Shown here piece by piece: positions 9,294 through 17,926 of a stretch of DNA of 56,183 bases. The stretch is taken from positions 1 through 56,183 of the forward strand of contig PAHY01000004.1 of NCBI GenBank assembly GCA_002705055.1. Direction: 5' to 3'. The notes below the pieces were generated by a model that saw only the letters and a list, made by a program, of their open reading frames with translations, had not been told where the DNA came from and made no database searches. Source of the DNA: Planctomycetota bacterium. Lineage in GTDB: Bacteria > Planctomycetota > UBA1135. Positions within the stretch are counted from its first letter, which is position 1, and every line of letters starts with the position of its first letter. Position numbers and translations under genes: made by a program.

Positions 9294-9299
9294 AGAATA
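9294..9299 (-). promoter_or_regulatory. -10-like hexamer TATTCT, leaderless start of the peroxidase gene
   Basis: TATTCT is followed by seven bases and ATG at 9286. No Shine-Dalgarno sequence is seen. Confidence 0.45.
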
Positions 9300-9416
9300 G
9301 TCGGTGAATTGATTGCTCGCAGCGAAGCGAGGCCTGGCCTCGGACGCGCTAGCTCCTTGGCTTGTTCCGAATCTTCGACGCGCGGCGGGAAGGAATCCGA
9401 TCCTGGCAAAACGGGA

Positions 9417-9422
9417 TAAAAT
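9417..9422 (+). promoter_or_regulatory. -10-like hexamer TAAAAT, leaderless start of the PD40 protein gene
   Basis: TAAAAT ends six bases before the ATG at 9429, so the predicted transcript would begin at or next to the start codon. Confidence 0.5.
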
Positions 9423-9428
9423 CGAGGG

Positions 9429-11018
9429 ATGCTGGGCATTCTCCCCCTGTTCACCGCGCTGCTGCTGGCTCCGCAGCAGGTGACCGAGCGCGTCTCGCTG
9501 AACAACGCAGGGCTCGAGGGTTCAGGGGCGAGCGAGGCACCCGCCGTGACGGCGGATGGGCAGATCATCGCCTTTCAGAGTGCCGCGTCGGATCTGGTCG
9601 CCGGCGACACGAACGCCAAGCGGGACATCCTGCTGCGCGATCTGACGGCCGGGCAGACCGAGCTGATCTCGGTCACCAGCGCCGGGCTGCAGGTGGACGG
9701 TGACTCGATGACTCCGGCCATCTCCGCCGACGGCAATCTGGTCGCCTTCGCCAGCATCGGCTCGGGCTTTGCGGCGAACGACATCAACGCGACCTGGGAC
9801 GTCGTCCTGCGCGACCGCGCCGCGGGCACGACCCGCATCCTGTCGCAGGCCGGCGGCTTCGTCGGCAATGCCTACTCGTGGACGCCCGCGATTTCGGCGG
9901 ATGGTCGCTTCGTGGCCTTCGAGAGCGGCGCCTCCAATCTGGTGCACGATCTGAACGAGCAGCCCGACGTGTTCGTGGTCGAGCTAGCCAGCGGCGCGAT
10001 CGAACGCGTCAGCCTGTCTTCGGCCGGCACCGAAGGCGACGCGCCGTCGCGGCTTCCGAGTCTCTCCGCCGATGGTCGTTTCGTCGCTTTCGAGAGCGAG
10101 GCCAGCAACCTGGTCGCCGGTGACAACAATGGGGTGCGCGACATCTTCGTGCGCGACCGTCAGACCGGGAACACCGCGCGCGTCAGCGTGAACAGCGCCG
10201 GGGCCGAGGCGAATGGTGCCTGCTCCCGTCCCTCGATCTCGGCGGATGGCCGGTTCATCGCCTTCGAGAGCCTGGCCACCAACTTGGTCGCCGGGGATTC
10301 CAACGGCGTCTCAGACATCTTCGTCCACGATCGCGTCACCGGCTCGACCGAACGTGTCAGCGTGATCAGCGGCGGGGGGCAGGTCGAGAACTACAACAAG
10401 TTCGCGGTGATCTCGGCGAATGGGCGCTTCATCGCCTTTCAGAGTGCCAGCTTTGACATCGCGCCGGACACGGTGAACGGCTTTCTCGACGTGCACCTCC
10501 ACGATCGTTCGACGGGGGTGACCGAGCGGGTCAGCTCGAACGACTTCGGCGTCGAGTCCAACGGCTGGTGCGGCACGCCGGCGATCAACGAGGACGGTCG
10601 CTACGTCTGCTTCTTCAGCTATGGCGACAACTTGGTGCCCGGCGATTCCAATGATGTCGCCGATGTCTTCCGGCGCGATCGCGGGCAGCAGAACGACACC
10701 ATCGCGCTGACCGGCCCGGCGGTGCTGAATCTGCCGGCTTCGGCGATCCTCAGCTTCAGCCAGGCGCCGCTCGTGGTCGACTACTGGGTGCTGTACTCCT
10801 TCTCGAACGCCGGCTCGACGGTGATGGGGCATCCCATCGACCTGCGCGCCCCGCAGCTCGCCGGCCGCGGCCAGACCTCGGCGACTGGGACAGGCAGCTT
10901 CACCTCGAAGACGATCCCCCCTTCGCTGGCGGGGCGCACCGTTTACACCGAAATCCTCGCGCGGGATTTGAGCGGGCGGTTCTTCGACAGCAACGCGCAC
11001 GCGATCGATCTGCGCTGA
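9429..11018 (+). CDS. secreted PD40/TolB-like seven-bladed beta-propeller protein
   Basis: The 529-residue protein opens with a signal peptide (LGILPLFTALLLAPQQ). Seven repeats of about 55 residues follow, each built around a variant of SADGRFVAFES, an ASNLVAGD turn and a DIFVRDR strand, as in PD40/TolB propellers. The repeats predict a seven-bladed propeller at residues 15 to about 420. The last 105 residues form a beta-rich module ending in DSNAHAIDL, similar to the end of the fungalysin-like protease at 35977 (LTDSNPLMVTVQ). No catalytic motif is apparent; protein or glycan binding outside the cell is likely. It lies directly upstream of the PSCyt1 gene. Confidence 0.85.
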   Translation: MLGILPLFTALLLAPQQVTERVSLNNAGLEGSGASEAPAVTADGQIIAFQSAASDLVAGDTNAKRDILLRDLTAGQTELISVTSAGLQVDGDSMTPAISADGNLVAFASIGSGFAANDINATWDVVLRDRAAGTTRILSQAGGFVGNAYSWTPAISADGRFVAFESGASNLVHDLNEQPDVFVVELASGAIERVSLSSAGTEGDAPSRLPSLSADGRFVAFESEASNLVAGDNNGVRDIFVRDRQTGNTARVSVNSAGAEANGACSRPSISADGRFIAFESLATNLVAGDSNGVSDIFVHDRVTGSTERVSVISGGGQVENYNKFAVISANGRFIAFQSASFDIAPDTVNGFLDVHLHDRSTGVTERVSSNDFGVESNGWCGTPAINEDGRYVCFFSYGDNLVPGDSNDVADVFRRDRGQQNDTIALTGPAVLNLPASAILSFSQAPLVVDYWVLYSFSNAGSTVMGHPIDLRAPQLAGRGQTSATGTGSFTSKTIPPSLAGRTVYTEILARDLSGRFFDSNAHAIDLR

Positions 11019-11046
11019 GTCGGCCGGGAAACTGCGCCGCCTCGGA

Positions 11047-11052
11047 TAAAGT
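11047..11052 (+). promoter_or_regulatory. -10-like hexamer TAAAGT, leaderless start of the PSCyt1 gene
   Basis: TAAAGT is followed by five bases and the GTG at 11058. Confidence 0.42.
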
Positions 11053-11057
11053 AGGGC

Positions 11058-14000
11058 GTGCGCAAGTTGCTCGTCATCGCTGCTGCAGCCTGGGTGCCCG
11101 CGGTCTTGCTCGCGACCGGGCCGGCGGATCAGAACCGCTCTGCGACGGGGGAAGAGGTGGACTTCCTGCGCGAGGTCAAGCCGATCCTCGCCGAGAAGTG
11201 TCTGGCCTGTCATGGCCCCGACGAGCCCGAAGCCGATCTGCGCCTCGACACCGCAGCCGGAGCCTTCGCCGACCTGGGCGGCTACGCCGCGGTGGTGCCA
11301 GGCAACCGTCAGGACAGCGAGCTCTGGTTTCGGATCACGACCGAGGACGCGCGCGATCGGATGCCGCCCGCCGAGCATGGCGAGCCGCTGACTCCGGAAG
11401 AGACCGAGATCCTCGGCCGCTGGATCGACGAAGGCGCGCCCTGGCAGGAGCATTGGGGTTTCGCCGACTGGCGCGAGGTGCAGGCTCCCGCGGTGCAGGA
11501 CGAGGACTGGATCCGCGATCCGATCGACCGATTCGTGCTCGCGCGCCTCGAGCAGCAGGATTTGGGGCCGGCGCCGGCCGCCGAGGACTTGGTCTGGCTG
11601 CGCCGCGTGTCCTTCGATCTGGTGGGGCTGCCGCCGACCCGCGCCGAGATCGATGCCTTCCTTGCACTGCCGGAGGCCAGCCGTCGTGAGCAGACGGTCG
11701 ATCGCCTGCTGGCTTCCCCGCACTTCGGCGAGAAGTGGGCGCGCCATCACCTCGACCTCGTGCGCTACGCCGAAACGCGTGGCCACGAGTTCGATTTCCC
11801 GATCCCCAATGCCTTTGAGTACCGCGACTACCTGGTGCGCGCGTACAACCAGGATGTGGGCTGGGATCAGCTCATCCGCGAGCACATCGCCGGCGATCTG
11901 CTGCCGGACGCGCGACGCCATCCGGGCAATGATGGCAATGAGAGCATCATCGGGACCGGCTTCTGGTACCTGGGTGAGGCTGTGCATTCGCCGGTGGATC
12001 TCGAAGTGGATCTCGCCGATCGCAGCGCGAATCAGCTCGACGTCTTCGGCAAGGCCTTCCTCGGACTGACCATCGCCTGCGCGCGTTGTCACGACCACAA
12101 GTTTGATCCGATCCCGACCCGCGACTACTACTCGCTGGCGGGCTTCATTCAGAGCGCTTCCTACCGTCAGGTCCGCTTCGAGAGCATCGACCACAACGCG
12201 GCAGTGCGGGAGCGACTGAAGGCTCTCGACACCGAGGCGCGCTCCCAGGGGCTCGACGCAGAGGCGCGTCAGCGCTGGCAGGATGCGGTCCGGCTAATCC
12301 CCGCCCTGCTCGAGCAGGCCCCAGCGCTGGCCGCGGAGATCGATGCGCAGCGCGACGAGCGCCTCCTGGCCGACTTCGAAGCCGGGCTGCCGGCAGGCTG
12401 GCAGGCCGAGGGCACTTCCTTCGCGACGCCGACCTGGAGCCAGGACATGCGGCCGGGTCGCTATCCGGATCCCAAACCGGTCGGGAGCGGCTTCGTCAAC
12501 TCGCAGCAGCCCAGCGACGACGGCAAGCTGGCCGACGCCGCGCAGGGTGTGCTGCGTTCCGCTCCGTTCACTATCGACCGGGACTTCCTGCTCTTCCGGG
12601 TCGGCGGCGGCAAAGCGGTCGATCAGGTGGGGGTACAGCTGCTGATCGACGGCGAGTCGGTGCAGCGCGTCGCCGGTCGCAATCAGGTCGACCTGCGGCC
12701 GGTGGCCTGGGACTTGCGCCGCTGGAAGGGCGCGACCGCGCAGATCGAGATCTACGATCGCGCCGAAGGCGGATGGGGGCACATCAGCTGCGATGACTTC
12801 CGGCTGCAGAACACGGTGGTCGAGATCGAGCTCGCGCGGCAGCGCGCGGGCGAGGACGGCGCGGCGCTGTTGGCCTGGGTGCAGAAGCCGCTCGCCGGCG
12901 TCACTTCGGAGTCCTTCGCTCAGATCGAGCTGCCCCAGGTCGAACTGCCCCGCGAGCAGGAAGGACGGCAGCTGCATTGGCTGGCAGGGGATGCCTGGTG
13001 GCAGGACGGCGGCGCCTGGTCGCTGCACGACGGCGGCGCGGTGCTTGCGGCCGAGCGAGCTGGCCTCGCGGGCTGGCTCCCCTTCCCGGCCCTGGTCAGC
13101 GAGCCGGACGGCAGCCTGCTTGAGTTCCGTCCCGGGACCACGGACGAGGCGACGCAGCTCAACTGGAAGGGCTATGGCCGGACCTTCCGCACGTCCACCG
13201 TCGAGCTGGGGGAAGGGCCGATCTGGTACCTAGTGCGCGGCACGGGCGTCGCCTTCGCGCCGGTCGAGCATCACCGCATCATCAACGGGCCGCTGCACAC
13301 CGGCACGGCGCATCGCTTCGACACTCAGGGGCGCTGGCAGTGGCTGCGCCACGATGTGATGAAGCGCTACACCGGCCTGCGCGCGCACTTCGAGTTCAGT
13401 CCCACGGAGGGCTGGCTGGCCGTGGCCGCCGTGGTGCAGGGCGGTGAGCAGCCACCGACTTCCCTGCCCGACTGGTCGCTCGCGGAGCAGCTGCTCAGTC
13501 GCTTCGATCTGCTGCCGGTCGAGGCGCAGCTTAGCCAGCAGGAAGCGGACTACTACGCGCAGCGTGCCGCACTCTTGGCTCAGCGCCGGACGCAATCGCG
13601 GATGGCGCCCGGCCTGCTCGACGGCAACGGGGTCGATCAGCCGCTGCTGTTCCAAGGCAACACCACGATGCCGCGCGATCCGGTGCCCCGCGCGATGCTG
13701 TCGCGATTTGGCGGGGGCGAAGTGCAGAGCGCGGACGGCACGCCCAGCAGCGGCCGCGCCGAGCTGGCGGATCAGCTGCTGGAGTCCGCGGGCCCGCTGA
13801 TCGCTCGCGTGGCGGTCAACCGCATCTGGCATCACCTGTTCGGCAAGGGGATCGCCCCGCAGCCGGACAACTTCGGCGTGCTGGCAGGCTATCCCTCGCA
13901 CCCGGATCTGCTCGACGCCCTGGCTCAGGACTTCCGCGCGGGGGGCTGGCGGCTGAAGCCACTGGTGCGACGCATCGTGCTTTCGGCCAGCTATGGCCAG

Positions 14001-14597
14001 AGCGGGCGAGTCGATCCGCACGCGCTCGAGCTCGATCCGCTCAATCAGCTGCTTCACCATCTGCCGCCGCGCCGGCTCTCCGCCGAGGCGGTACGCGACG
14101 CCCTGCTGGCTGCTTCCGGCGAGCTGGACCGCGCGATGGGTGGGCCCTCGGTGCCGGTCCACCTCACCGAGTTCATGAAAGGCCGCGGGCGCCCGGGCCG
14201 CAACGGTCCGGTCGATGGCGACCGGCGTCGCACGATCTACCAGGAGATCCGCCGCAACTTCCTGCCGCCGTTCCTGATGATCTTCGACTATCCGCCGCCC
14301 GCGACCACGATGGGCCGCCGCTCGACCTCGAACGTGCCGGCTCAATCGCTGGCGCTGATGAACGACCCGCTGGTGCGCCAGCAGGCCGAACGCTGGGCCA
14401 AGCGACTGGTTTCCAGCGAGCAGCCGGTCGAGGAGATCTGGTGGGCGGCCTTCACCCGGGCGCCGCGCCCGGACGAGCGGCAATCCACCCAGGCCTACCT
14501 CGACGCGCGCATCGCCGAGGGCATGGCGCGCGAGCAGGCACTCGCCGAGCTTTGCCATGTCGTCTTCAACCTGAAGGAGTTTGTCTTCCTGCCCTGA
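11058..14597 (+). CDS. PSCyt1-DUF1549-DUF1553 planctomycete cytochrome protein
   Basis: This 1179-residue secreted protein shows the planctomycete-type arrangement. A signal peptide is followed by a PSCyt1 cytochrome c domain with heme site CLACH (residues 48-52). A DUF1549 region follows (PPTRAEIDAFL, then a second heme-like CARCH near 341 in CARCHDHKFDPI). A central 400-residue insert may be a galactose-binding-like jelly roll. DUF1553 closes the protein (NRIWHHLFGKGI, NFGVLAGYPSHPDLLDAL, RRLSAEAVRDALL). The family is usually paired with DUF1501 genes, as here four bases downstream, and is widely suspected to act in polysaccharide breakdown with electron transfer; the biochemistry is not established. 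GTG at 11058 is chosen because it starts the signal peptide. Confidence 0.92.
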   Translation: MRKLLVIAAAAWVPAVLLATGPADQNRSATGEEVDFLREVKPILAEKCLACHGPDEPEADLRLDTAAGAFADLGGYAAVVPGNRQDSELWFRITTEDARDRMPPAEHGEPLTPEETEILGRWIDEGAPWQEHWGFADWREVQAPAVQDEDWIRDPIDRFVLARLEQQDLGPAPAAEDLVWLRRVSFDLVGLPPTRAEIDAFLALPEASRREQTVDRLLASPHFGEKWARHHLDLVRYAETRGHEFDFPIPNAFEYRDYLVRAYNQDVGWDQLIREHIAGDLLPDARRHPGNDGNESIIGTGFWYLGEAVHSPVDLEVDLADRSANQLDVFGKAFLGLTIACARCHDHKFDPIPTRDYYSLAGFIQSASYRQVRFESIDHNAAVRERLKALDTEARSQGLDAEARQRWQDAVRLIPALLEQAPALAAEIDAQRDERLLADFEAGLPAGWQAEGTSFATPTWSQDMRPGRYPDPKPVGSGFVNSQQPSDDGKLADAAQGVLRSAPFTIDRDFLLFRVGGGKAVDQVGVQLLIDGESVQRVAGRNQVDLRPVAWDLRRWKGATAQIEIYDRAEGGWGHISCDDFRLQNTVVEIELARQRAGEDGAALLAWVQKPLAGVTSESFAQIELPQVELPREQEGRQLHWLAGDAWWQDGGAWSLHDGGAVLAAERAGLAGWLPFPALVSEPDGSLLEFRPGTTDEATQLNWKGYGRTFRTSTVELGEGPIWYLVRGTGVAFAPVEHHRIINGPLHTGTAHRFDTQGRWQWLRHDVMKRYTGLRAHFEFSPTEGWLAVAAVVQGGEQPPTSLPDWSLAEQLLSRFDLLPVEAQLSQQEADYYAQRAALLAQRRTQSRMAPGLLDGNGVDQPLLFQGNTTMPRDPVPRAMLSRFGGGEVQSADGTPSSGRAELADQLLESAGPLIARVAVNRIWHHLFGKGIAPQPDNFGVLAGYPSHPDLLDALAQDFRAGGWRLKPLVRRIVLSASYGQSGRVDPHALELDPLNQLLHHLPPRRLSAEAVRDALLAASGELDRAMGGPSVPVHLTEFMKGRGRPGRNGPVDGDRRRTIYQEIRRNFLPPFLMIFDYPPPATTMGRRSTSNVPAQSLALMNDPLVRQQAERWAKRLVSSEQPVEEIWWAAFTRAPRPDERQSTQAYLDARIAEGMAREQALAELCHVVFNLKEFVFLP

Positions 14598-14601
14598 GCC
14601 G

Positions 14602-15999
14602 ATGAAGCCACGCCCTCGACGACCGAAGAACCTGGCGGGCGGCCCGCCGCTGACCCGCCGCGAAGCGCTCCTGCGCACCGGCATGGGTTTTGGCGCGCTG
14701 GCATTCCTGGGAATGAACGCGCCCCTGCGCGCCGCGCAGCCCTTCCGCCGCAAGCCGGCCAAGCACGTCATCTTCCTGTACATGGACGGCGGCGTCTCGC
14801 AGGTCGACTCCTTCGACCCGAAGCCGCGACTCGCGCGCGAGAACGGCAAGCCGATTCAGATGGAAGTGCCGGCGACGCAGTTTGAGAACGTCGGCAACGT
14901 GCTGCAGTCGCCGTGGGAGTTCCGCCCGGGCGGAGAATCAGGGATTCCGGTCAGCGATCTGTTCCCGGCCATGCGCGAGTGCGTGGATGACCTGGCGATC
15001 ATCCGTTCGATGACCTCGCGGTTCAGCGAGCACACCTTCGCCAACTACTTCCTGCACACCGGGTCGGGCTTTCAGGGACGCCCCAGCATGGGCGCCTGGT
15101 GGGCGTACGGGCTGGGCACCGAGAACCGCGATCTGCCTGGCTATGTCGTGCTCGATGGGGGGCTGATCCCGCCCGGCGGCCTCGACTGCTTCGGCGCCGG
15201 CTTCCTTCCCGCCCAGCACCAGGCCACGGTGCTGCGCCCGAGCGGCGAGATCCCCAACCTGCGCCCGGCCGACGCCCCCGAGGTGCAGCGCCGCAAGCTG
15301 GATCTGATCGCCCATCTGGATCAGGGGCCGCTCGCCGAGAGCCCGCAGGTCGAGGCCGCGATCGCCAACCAGGAGCAGGCCTTCCGCATGCAGGCCGCGC
15401 TGCCGCAGGTGGCCAAGCTGGACGACGAGCCCGAGTCGATCCGCAAGCTCTACGCGTTCGACTCCGACTTCGGCCCCGAGGCCAGCTACGGCCGGCAGTG
15501 CCTGCTCGCTCGGCGCCTGGTCGAGAGCGGGGTGCGCTTCGTCCAGCTAACCTGCTACGACCTGGGCCGCGACCGCTGGGATCAGCACAACGGCCTGCGC
15601 GAAGGCCACCAGCGCAATGCGCAGGCGGTCGACCGTCCGATCGCCGGCCTGCTGCGCGACCTGAAGCAGCGCGGCCTCTGGGACGACGTGCTGGTCGTCT
15701 TCACGGGTGAGTTTGGGCGGACACCCATGGCCCAGGGGACCGACGGACGCGACCACAACCCGCACGGCTTTTCGCTGTGGCTGGCCGGCGGCGGGGTGCA
15801 GGGCGGCACCGTGGTCGGGGCGACCGATGACTACGGCTACTACGCGGTCGAGGATCCCTACGAGATCCACGACCTGCACGCGACCATGCTGCACCTCATG
15901 GGCGTCGACCACAAGCAGCTGAACTACCGCTTCGACAGCCGCGATATGCGGCTGACGGATGTGCACGGCAAGCTCATCGAGCCGGTCCTGCGCAGCTAG
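14602..15999 (+). CDS. DUF1501 family protein, Tat-exported
   Basis: The 465-residue protein has a twin-arginine signal (TRREALLRTGMGFGALAF, about residues 15-33), so it is exported folded, which implies a cofactor or metal. DUF1501 belongs to the alkaline-phosphatase/sulfatase-like fold. Supporting segments are FLYMDGGVSQVDSFDP near the N-terminus, IIRSMTSRFSEHTFANY, GEFGRTPM and the metal-site-like GRDHNPHGFS. The gene starts four bases after the PSCyt1 stop, a typical operon. Substrate is unknown; a role next to the cytochrome partner in degrading sulfated or phosphorylated polymers is inference. ATG at 14602 avoids overlap with the upstream gene. Confidence 0.92.
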   Translation: MKPRPRRPKNLAGGPPLTRREALLRTGMGFGALAFLGMNAPLRAAQPFRRKPAKHVIFLYMDGGVSQVDSFDPKPRLARENGKPIQMEVPATQFENVGNVLQSPWEFRPGGESGIPVSDLFPAMRECVDDLAIIRSMTSRFSEHTFANYFLHTGSGFQGRPSMGAWWAYGLGTENRDLPGYVVLDGGLIPPGGLDCFGAGFLPAQHQATVLRPSGEIPNLRPADAPEVQRRKLDLIAHLDQGPLAESPQVEAAIANQEQAFRMQAALPQVAKLDDEPESIRKLYAFDSDFGPEASYGRQCLLARRLVESGVRFVQLTCYDLGRDRWDQHNGLREGHQRNAQAVDRPIAGLLRDLKQRGLWDDVLVVFTGEFGRTPMAQGTDGRDHNPHGFSLWLAGGGVQGGTVVGATDDYGYYAVEDPYEIHDLHATMLHLMGVDHKQLNYRFDSRDMRLTDVHGKLIEPVLRS

Positions 16000-16016
16000 C
16001 GCCGCCACATAACAAA

Positions 16017-16042
16017 CACACCCTGGCCGAGGCCAGGGTGTG
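16017..16042. terminator. bidirectional hairpin terminator between convergent genes
   Basis: Perfect 12-base arms (16017-16028 and 16031-16042) surround GA, in practice an 11-bp stem with a four-base loop. On the minus strand the stem is followed by TTTGTTAT. It sits between the convergent DUF1501 and WGxH-repeat genes. Confidence 0.75.
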
Positions 16043-16074
16043 GAGGGAAGTTTGAAGGGGGGATGCCGCTGCGC

Positions 16075-16692
16075 TTAGCGCTTGCGGTTCTTACGGACCT
16101 TCTTCTGGCCCGAGTTCTTGCCAATCTTGTTGACCTTGGCCTGAGCCTTCTTCTTGATGTTGTTCTGGCCGGACTTGGTCGACTTCTTGGTCTTCACCGA
16201 GCCGAGGTTGGCGACATCGGCGGCATCATCGTGCTGACCCCACTGGATCACGTTGCCCTGGCTGACCTGGGCCAGGCCGGAGACCGGCGAGGCATCGTGA
16301 TGGCCCCAGACGGCGCGGTCGCCGGTGTTGCGACCGAGGGTACCGAGGCCGGCGACGGCCGAATCATCCTCGTGCTCGCCCCAGGTGATGACCTGGCCCG
16401 GCTTGTTCGGGGTGATCTTGGCCAGCTTCCAGACACCGCGGGTGTTGCCGCCGCGGGTTTGGTTATCGAGCGTGCGACGCAGCGAACGCTGAGCCTTCTG
16501 CTTGATGTTCTTGTTCTCGTCCTGGGCCGGTGTGGTCGTGACCTTGTTGCGGTTCACGCTGACCTTGGCGAAGACGGCTTTTTCGCCGCTCTTCTTGCAA
16601 GTGCAAGTCTGCTTCGTGCTCTGGACGGGTTCTTGAGCAGGAAGAGCAGGGTTCAGGAGCGGCAGAGCGCTCAAAAGGGTGCTGAGGAGCAT
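16075..16692 (-). CDS. unknown secreted basic protein with three WGxH repeats
   Basis: I do not recognise this 205-residue protein. It begins with a signal peptide (MLLSTLLSALPLLNPALPAQ). A cysteine pair follows (TCTCKK). Three repeats share a Trp-Gly-x-His core followed by acidic residues and a V-x-x-L tail: VITWGEHEDDSAVAGLG, AVWGHHDASPVSGLA and VIQWGQHDDAADVANLG. Around them lie two related basic segments (KNIKQKAQRS and NNIKKKAQAK), and the C-terminal 45 residues are very rich in Lys, Arg and Asn. The WGxHD cores look capable of metal or ligand binding, and the tail of binding nucleic acid or anionic polymer; both are guesses. It is transcribed alone, with a strong terminator downstream. 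ATG at 16692 is chosen because it starts the signal peptide. Confidence 0.72.
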   Translation of the reverse strand: MLLSTLLSALPLLNPALPAQEPVQSTKQTCTCKKSGEKAVFAKVSVNRNKVTTTPAQDENKNIKQKAQRSLRRTLDNQTRGGNTRGVWKLAKITPNKPGQVITWGEHEDDSAVAGLGTLGRNTGDRAVWGHHDASPVSGLAQVSQGNVIQWGQHDDAADVANLGSVKTKKSTKSGQNNIKKKAQAKVNKIGKNSGQKKVRKNRKR

Positions 16693-16735
16693 GATCGTTT
16701 GAGGTCGAAGTGATCCCTGCGGTGCAGGGGGGTAG

Positions 16736-16755
16736 CTCGCTCCGATCCGAGCGAG
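16736..16755. promoter_or_regulatory. inverted repeat upstream of the WGxH-repeat gene
   Basis: CTCGCTC (16736-16742) and GAGCGAG (16749-16755) form a 7-bp inverted repeat with a six-base spacer, about 45 bases upstream of the start at 16692. It could be an operator or a leader hairpin; no regulator is nearby. The rest of the 16693-16884 gap shows only GC-rich sequence, including a 6-bp hairpin at 16864-16879 just after the minus-strand gene ending at 16885. Confidence 0.3.
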
Positions 16756-16884
16756 GGGTTCCATACTCGTTCGGACGATCTCGGCTCAGCCTTGAGGAAA
16801 ATCCCTCCGCTCACCCTGAGGGGGCGGTGGGGGGCGCCAGAGCCGGGGGCCGGCCGGCCTCACCCGGGCCCGCGCCCGGCCCGG

Positions 16885-17853
16885 CTACCAGCCCAGGATC
16901 AGGGCGAAGACCAGCGGCGCGACGATCGTGGCGTCGGACTCGATGATGTGCTTGGGCGTCTCCACGCCCAGCTTGCCCCAGGTGATCTTCTCGTTGGGCA
17001 CAGCTCCCGAATAGCTGCCATAGCTGGTCGTCGAGTCGCTGATCTGGCAGAAGTAACCCCACAACGGCACCCCGTCGCGCTGCAGATCCTGGTGCAGCAT
17101 CGGGACCACGCAGATCGGGAAGTCGCCGGCGATGCCGCCGCCGATCTGGAAGAAGCCGACCGAACTCTGCGGCGCGTACTCGGTGTACCAGTCGGCCAGA
17201 TGCATCATGGCTTCGATCCCCGAGCGCACAGTGGACGGATCCAGCTCGCCCTCGATGCAGGCAGCGGCGAACATATTGCCGGTCGTCGAATCTTCCCAGC
17301 CGGGGGTCCAGATCGGCAGGCCCTTCTCGCAGGCGGCGACCAGCCAGGAATCCTGCGGGTCGATCTGGTAGTGCTCCTCGAGCTTGCCCTTGCGGATCAG
17401 CCGATAGAGGAACTCGTGGGGGAAGAGCCGCTCGCCGGCATCCTGCGCGGCGCGCCACTCCTCGCGCAGCGCCCGCTCGATCCGCCGCATGGCCTCCTCC
17501 TCGGGGATGCAGGTATCCGTCACCCGATTGAGGTGGCGGTCCAGCAGCTTCTGCTCCTCCTCCGGGGACAGGTCGCGGTAGTGGGGCACGCGCACGTAGT
17601 GGTCGTGGGCGACCAGATTGAAGATGTCCTCTTCCAGGTTGGCCCCGGTGGTGCTGATCGCGTGCACCTTGCCCTCGCGAATCATCTGGGCGAGCGAAAG
17701 CCCCAGCTCGGCGCTGCTCATCGCCCCAGCCAGCGTGACCAGCATCGATCCGCCCTGGTCGAGGTGAGCGCGGTAGTCGCGAGCGGCATCCATCAGAGCC
17801 GCCGCGTTGAAGTGGCGGTAGTGGCGGGTGAGGAAGGCCGAGATCGCGGACAT
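16885..17853 (-). CDS. deoxyhypusine-synthase-like aminobutyltransferase
   Basis: The 322-residue protein matches the deoxyhypusine synthase family. Landmarks are LAGAMSSAELG and ISTTGANLEEDIF near the N-terminus, then IWTPGWEDSTTGNMF, GFFQIGGGIAGDFP, and the Lys-containing WGKL. Lys294 aligns with the catalytic imine-forming Lys of the human enzyme. Eukaryotic and archaeal members move an aminobutyl group from spermidine to eIF5A. Bacteria lack eIF5A, and bacterial relatives are thought to act on small amines (homospermidine-type chemistry). It is divergent from arginine decarboxylase and agmatinase genes, so polyamine synthesis is the likely role; the real acceptor is unknown. ATG at 17853 is preferred because TAGAAT lies seven bases upstream and the N-terminus is family-like. 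Confidence 0.88.
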   Translation of the reverse strand: MSAISAFLTRHYRHFNAAALMDAARDYRAHLDQGGSMLVTLAGAMSSAELGLSLAQMIREGKVHAISTTGANLEEDIFNLVAHDHYVRVPHYRDLSPEEEQKLLDRHLNRVTDTCIPEEEAMRRIERALREEWRAAQDAGERLFPHEFLYRLIRKGKLEEHYQIDPQDSWLVAACEKGLPIWTPGWEDSTTGNMFAAACIEGELDPSTVRSGIEAMMHLADWYTEYAPQSSVGFFQIGGGIAGDFPICVVPMLHQDLQRDGVPLWGYFCQISDSTTSYGSYSGAVPNEKITWGKLGVETPKHIIESDATIVAPLVFALILGW

Positions 17854-17860
17854 GGCCGGG

Positions 17861-17866
17861 ATTCTA
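17861..17866 (-). promoter_or_regulatory. -10-like hexamer TAGAAT, leaderless start of the DHS-like gene
   Basis: TAGAAT is followed by seven bases and ATG at 17853. The same hexamer serves the cytochrome gene starting at 30030. Confidence 0.5.
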
Positions 17867-17926
17867 GGGCTTCCCGCCGAGCCCGGCGGCGGCGACAATC
17901 GAAAGGTCCGTTCCCCGAACCCCGAC

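Noticed and set aside
7721..9307. Open frame of 528 codons on the plus strand opposite the peroxidase
   Set aside because: The minus strand encodes both heme sites and a signal peptide; the plus frame has no features.
10311..12194. Open frame of 627 codons on the minus strand
   Set aside because: It spans parts of two recognised plus-strand genes and their intergenic gap, without domains.
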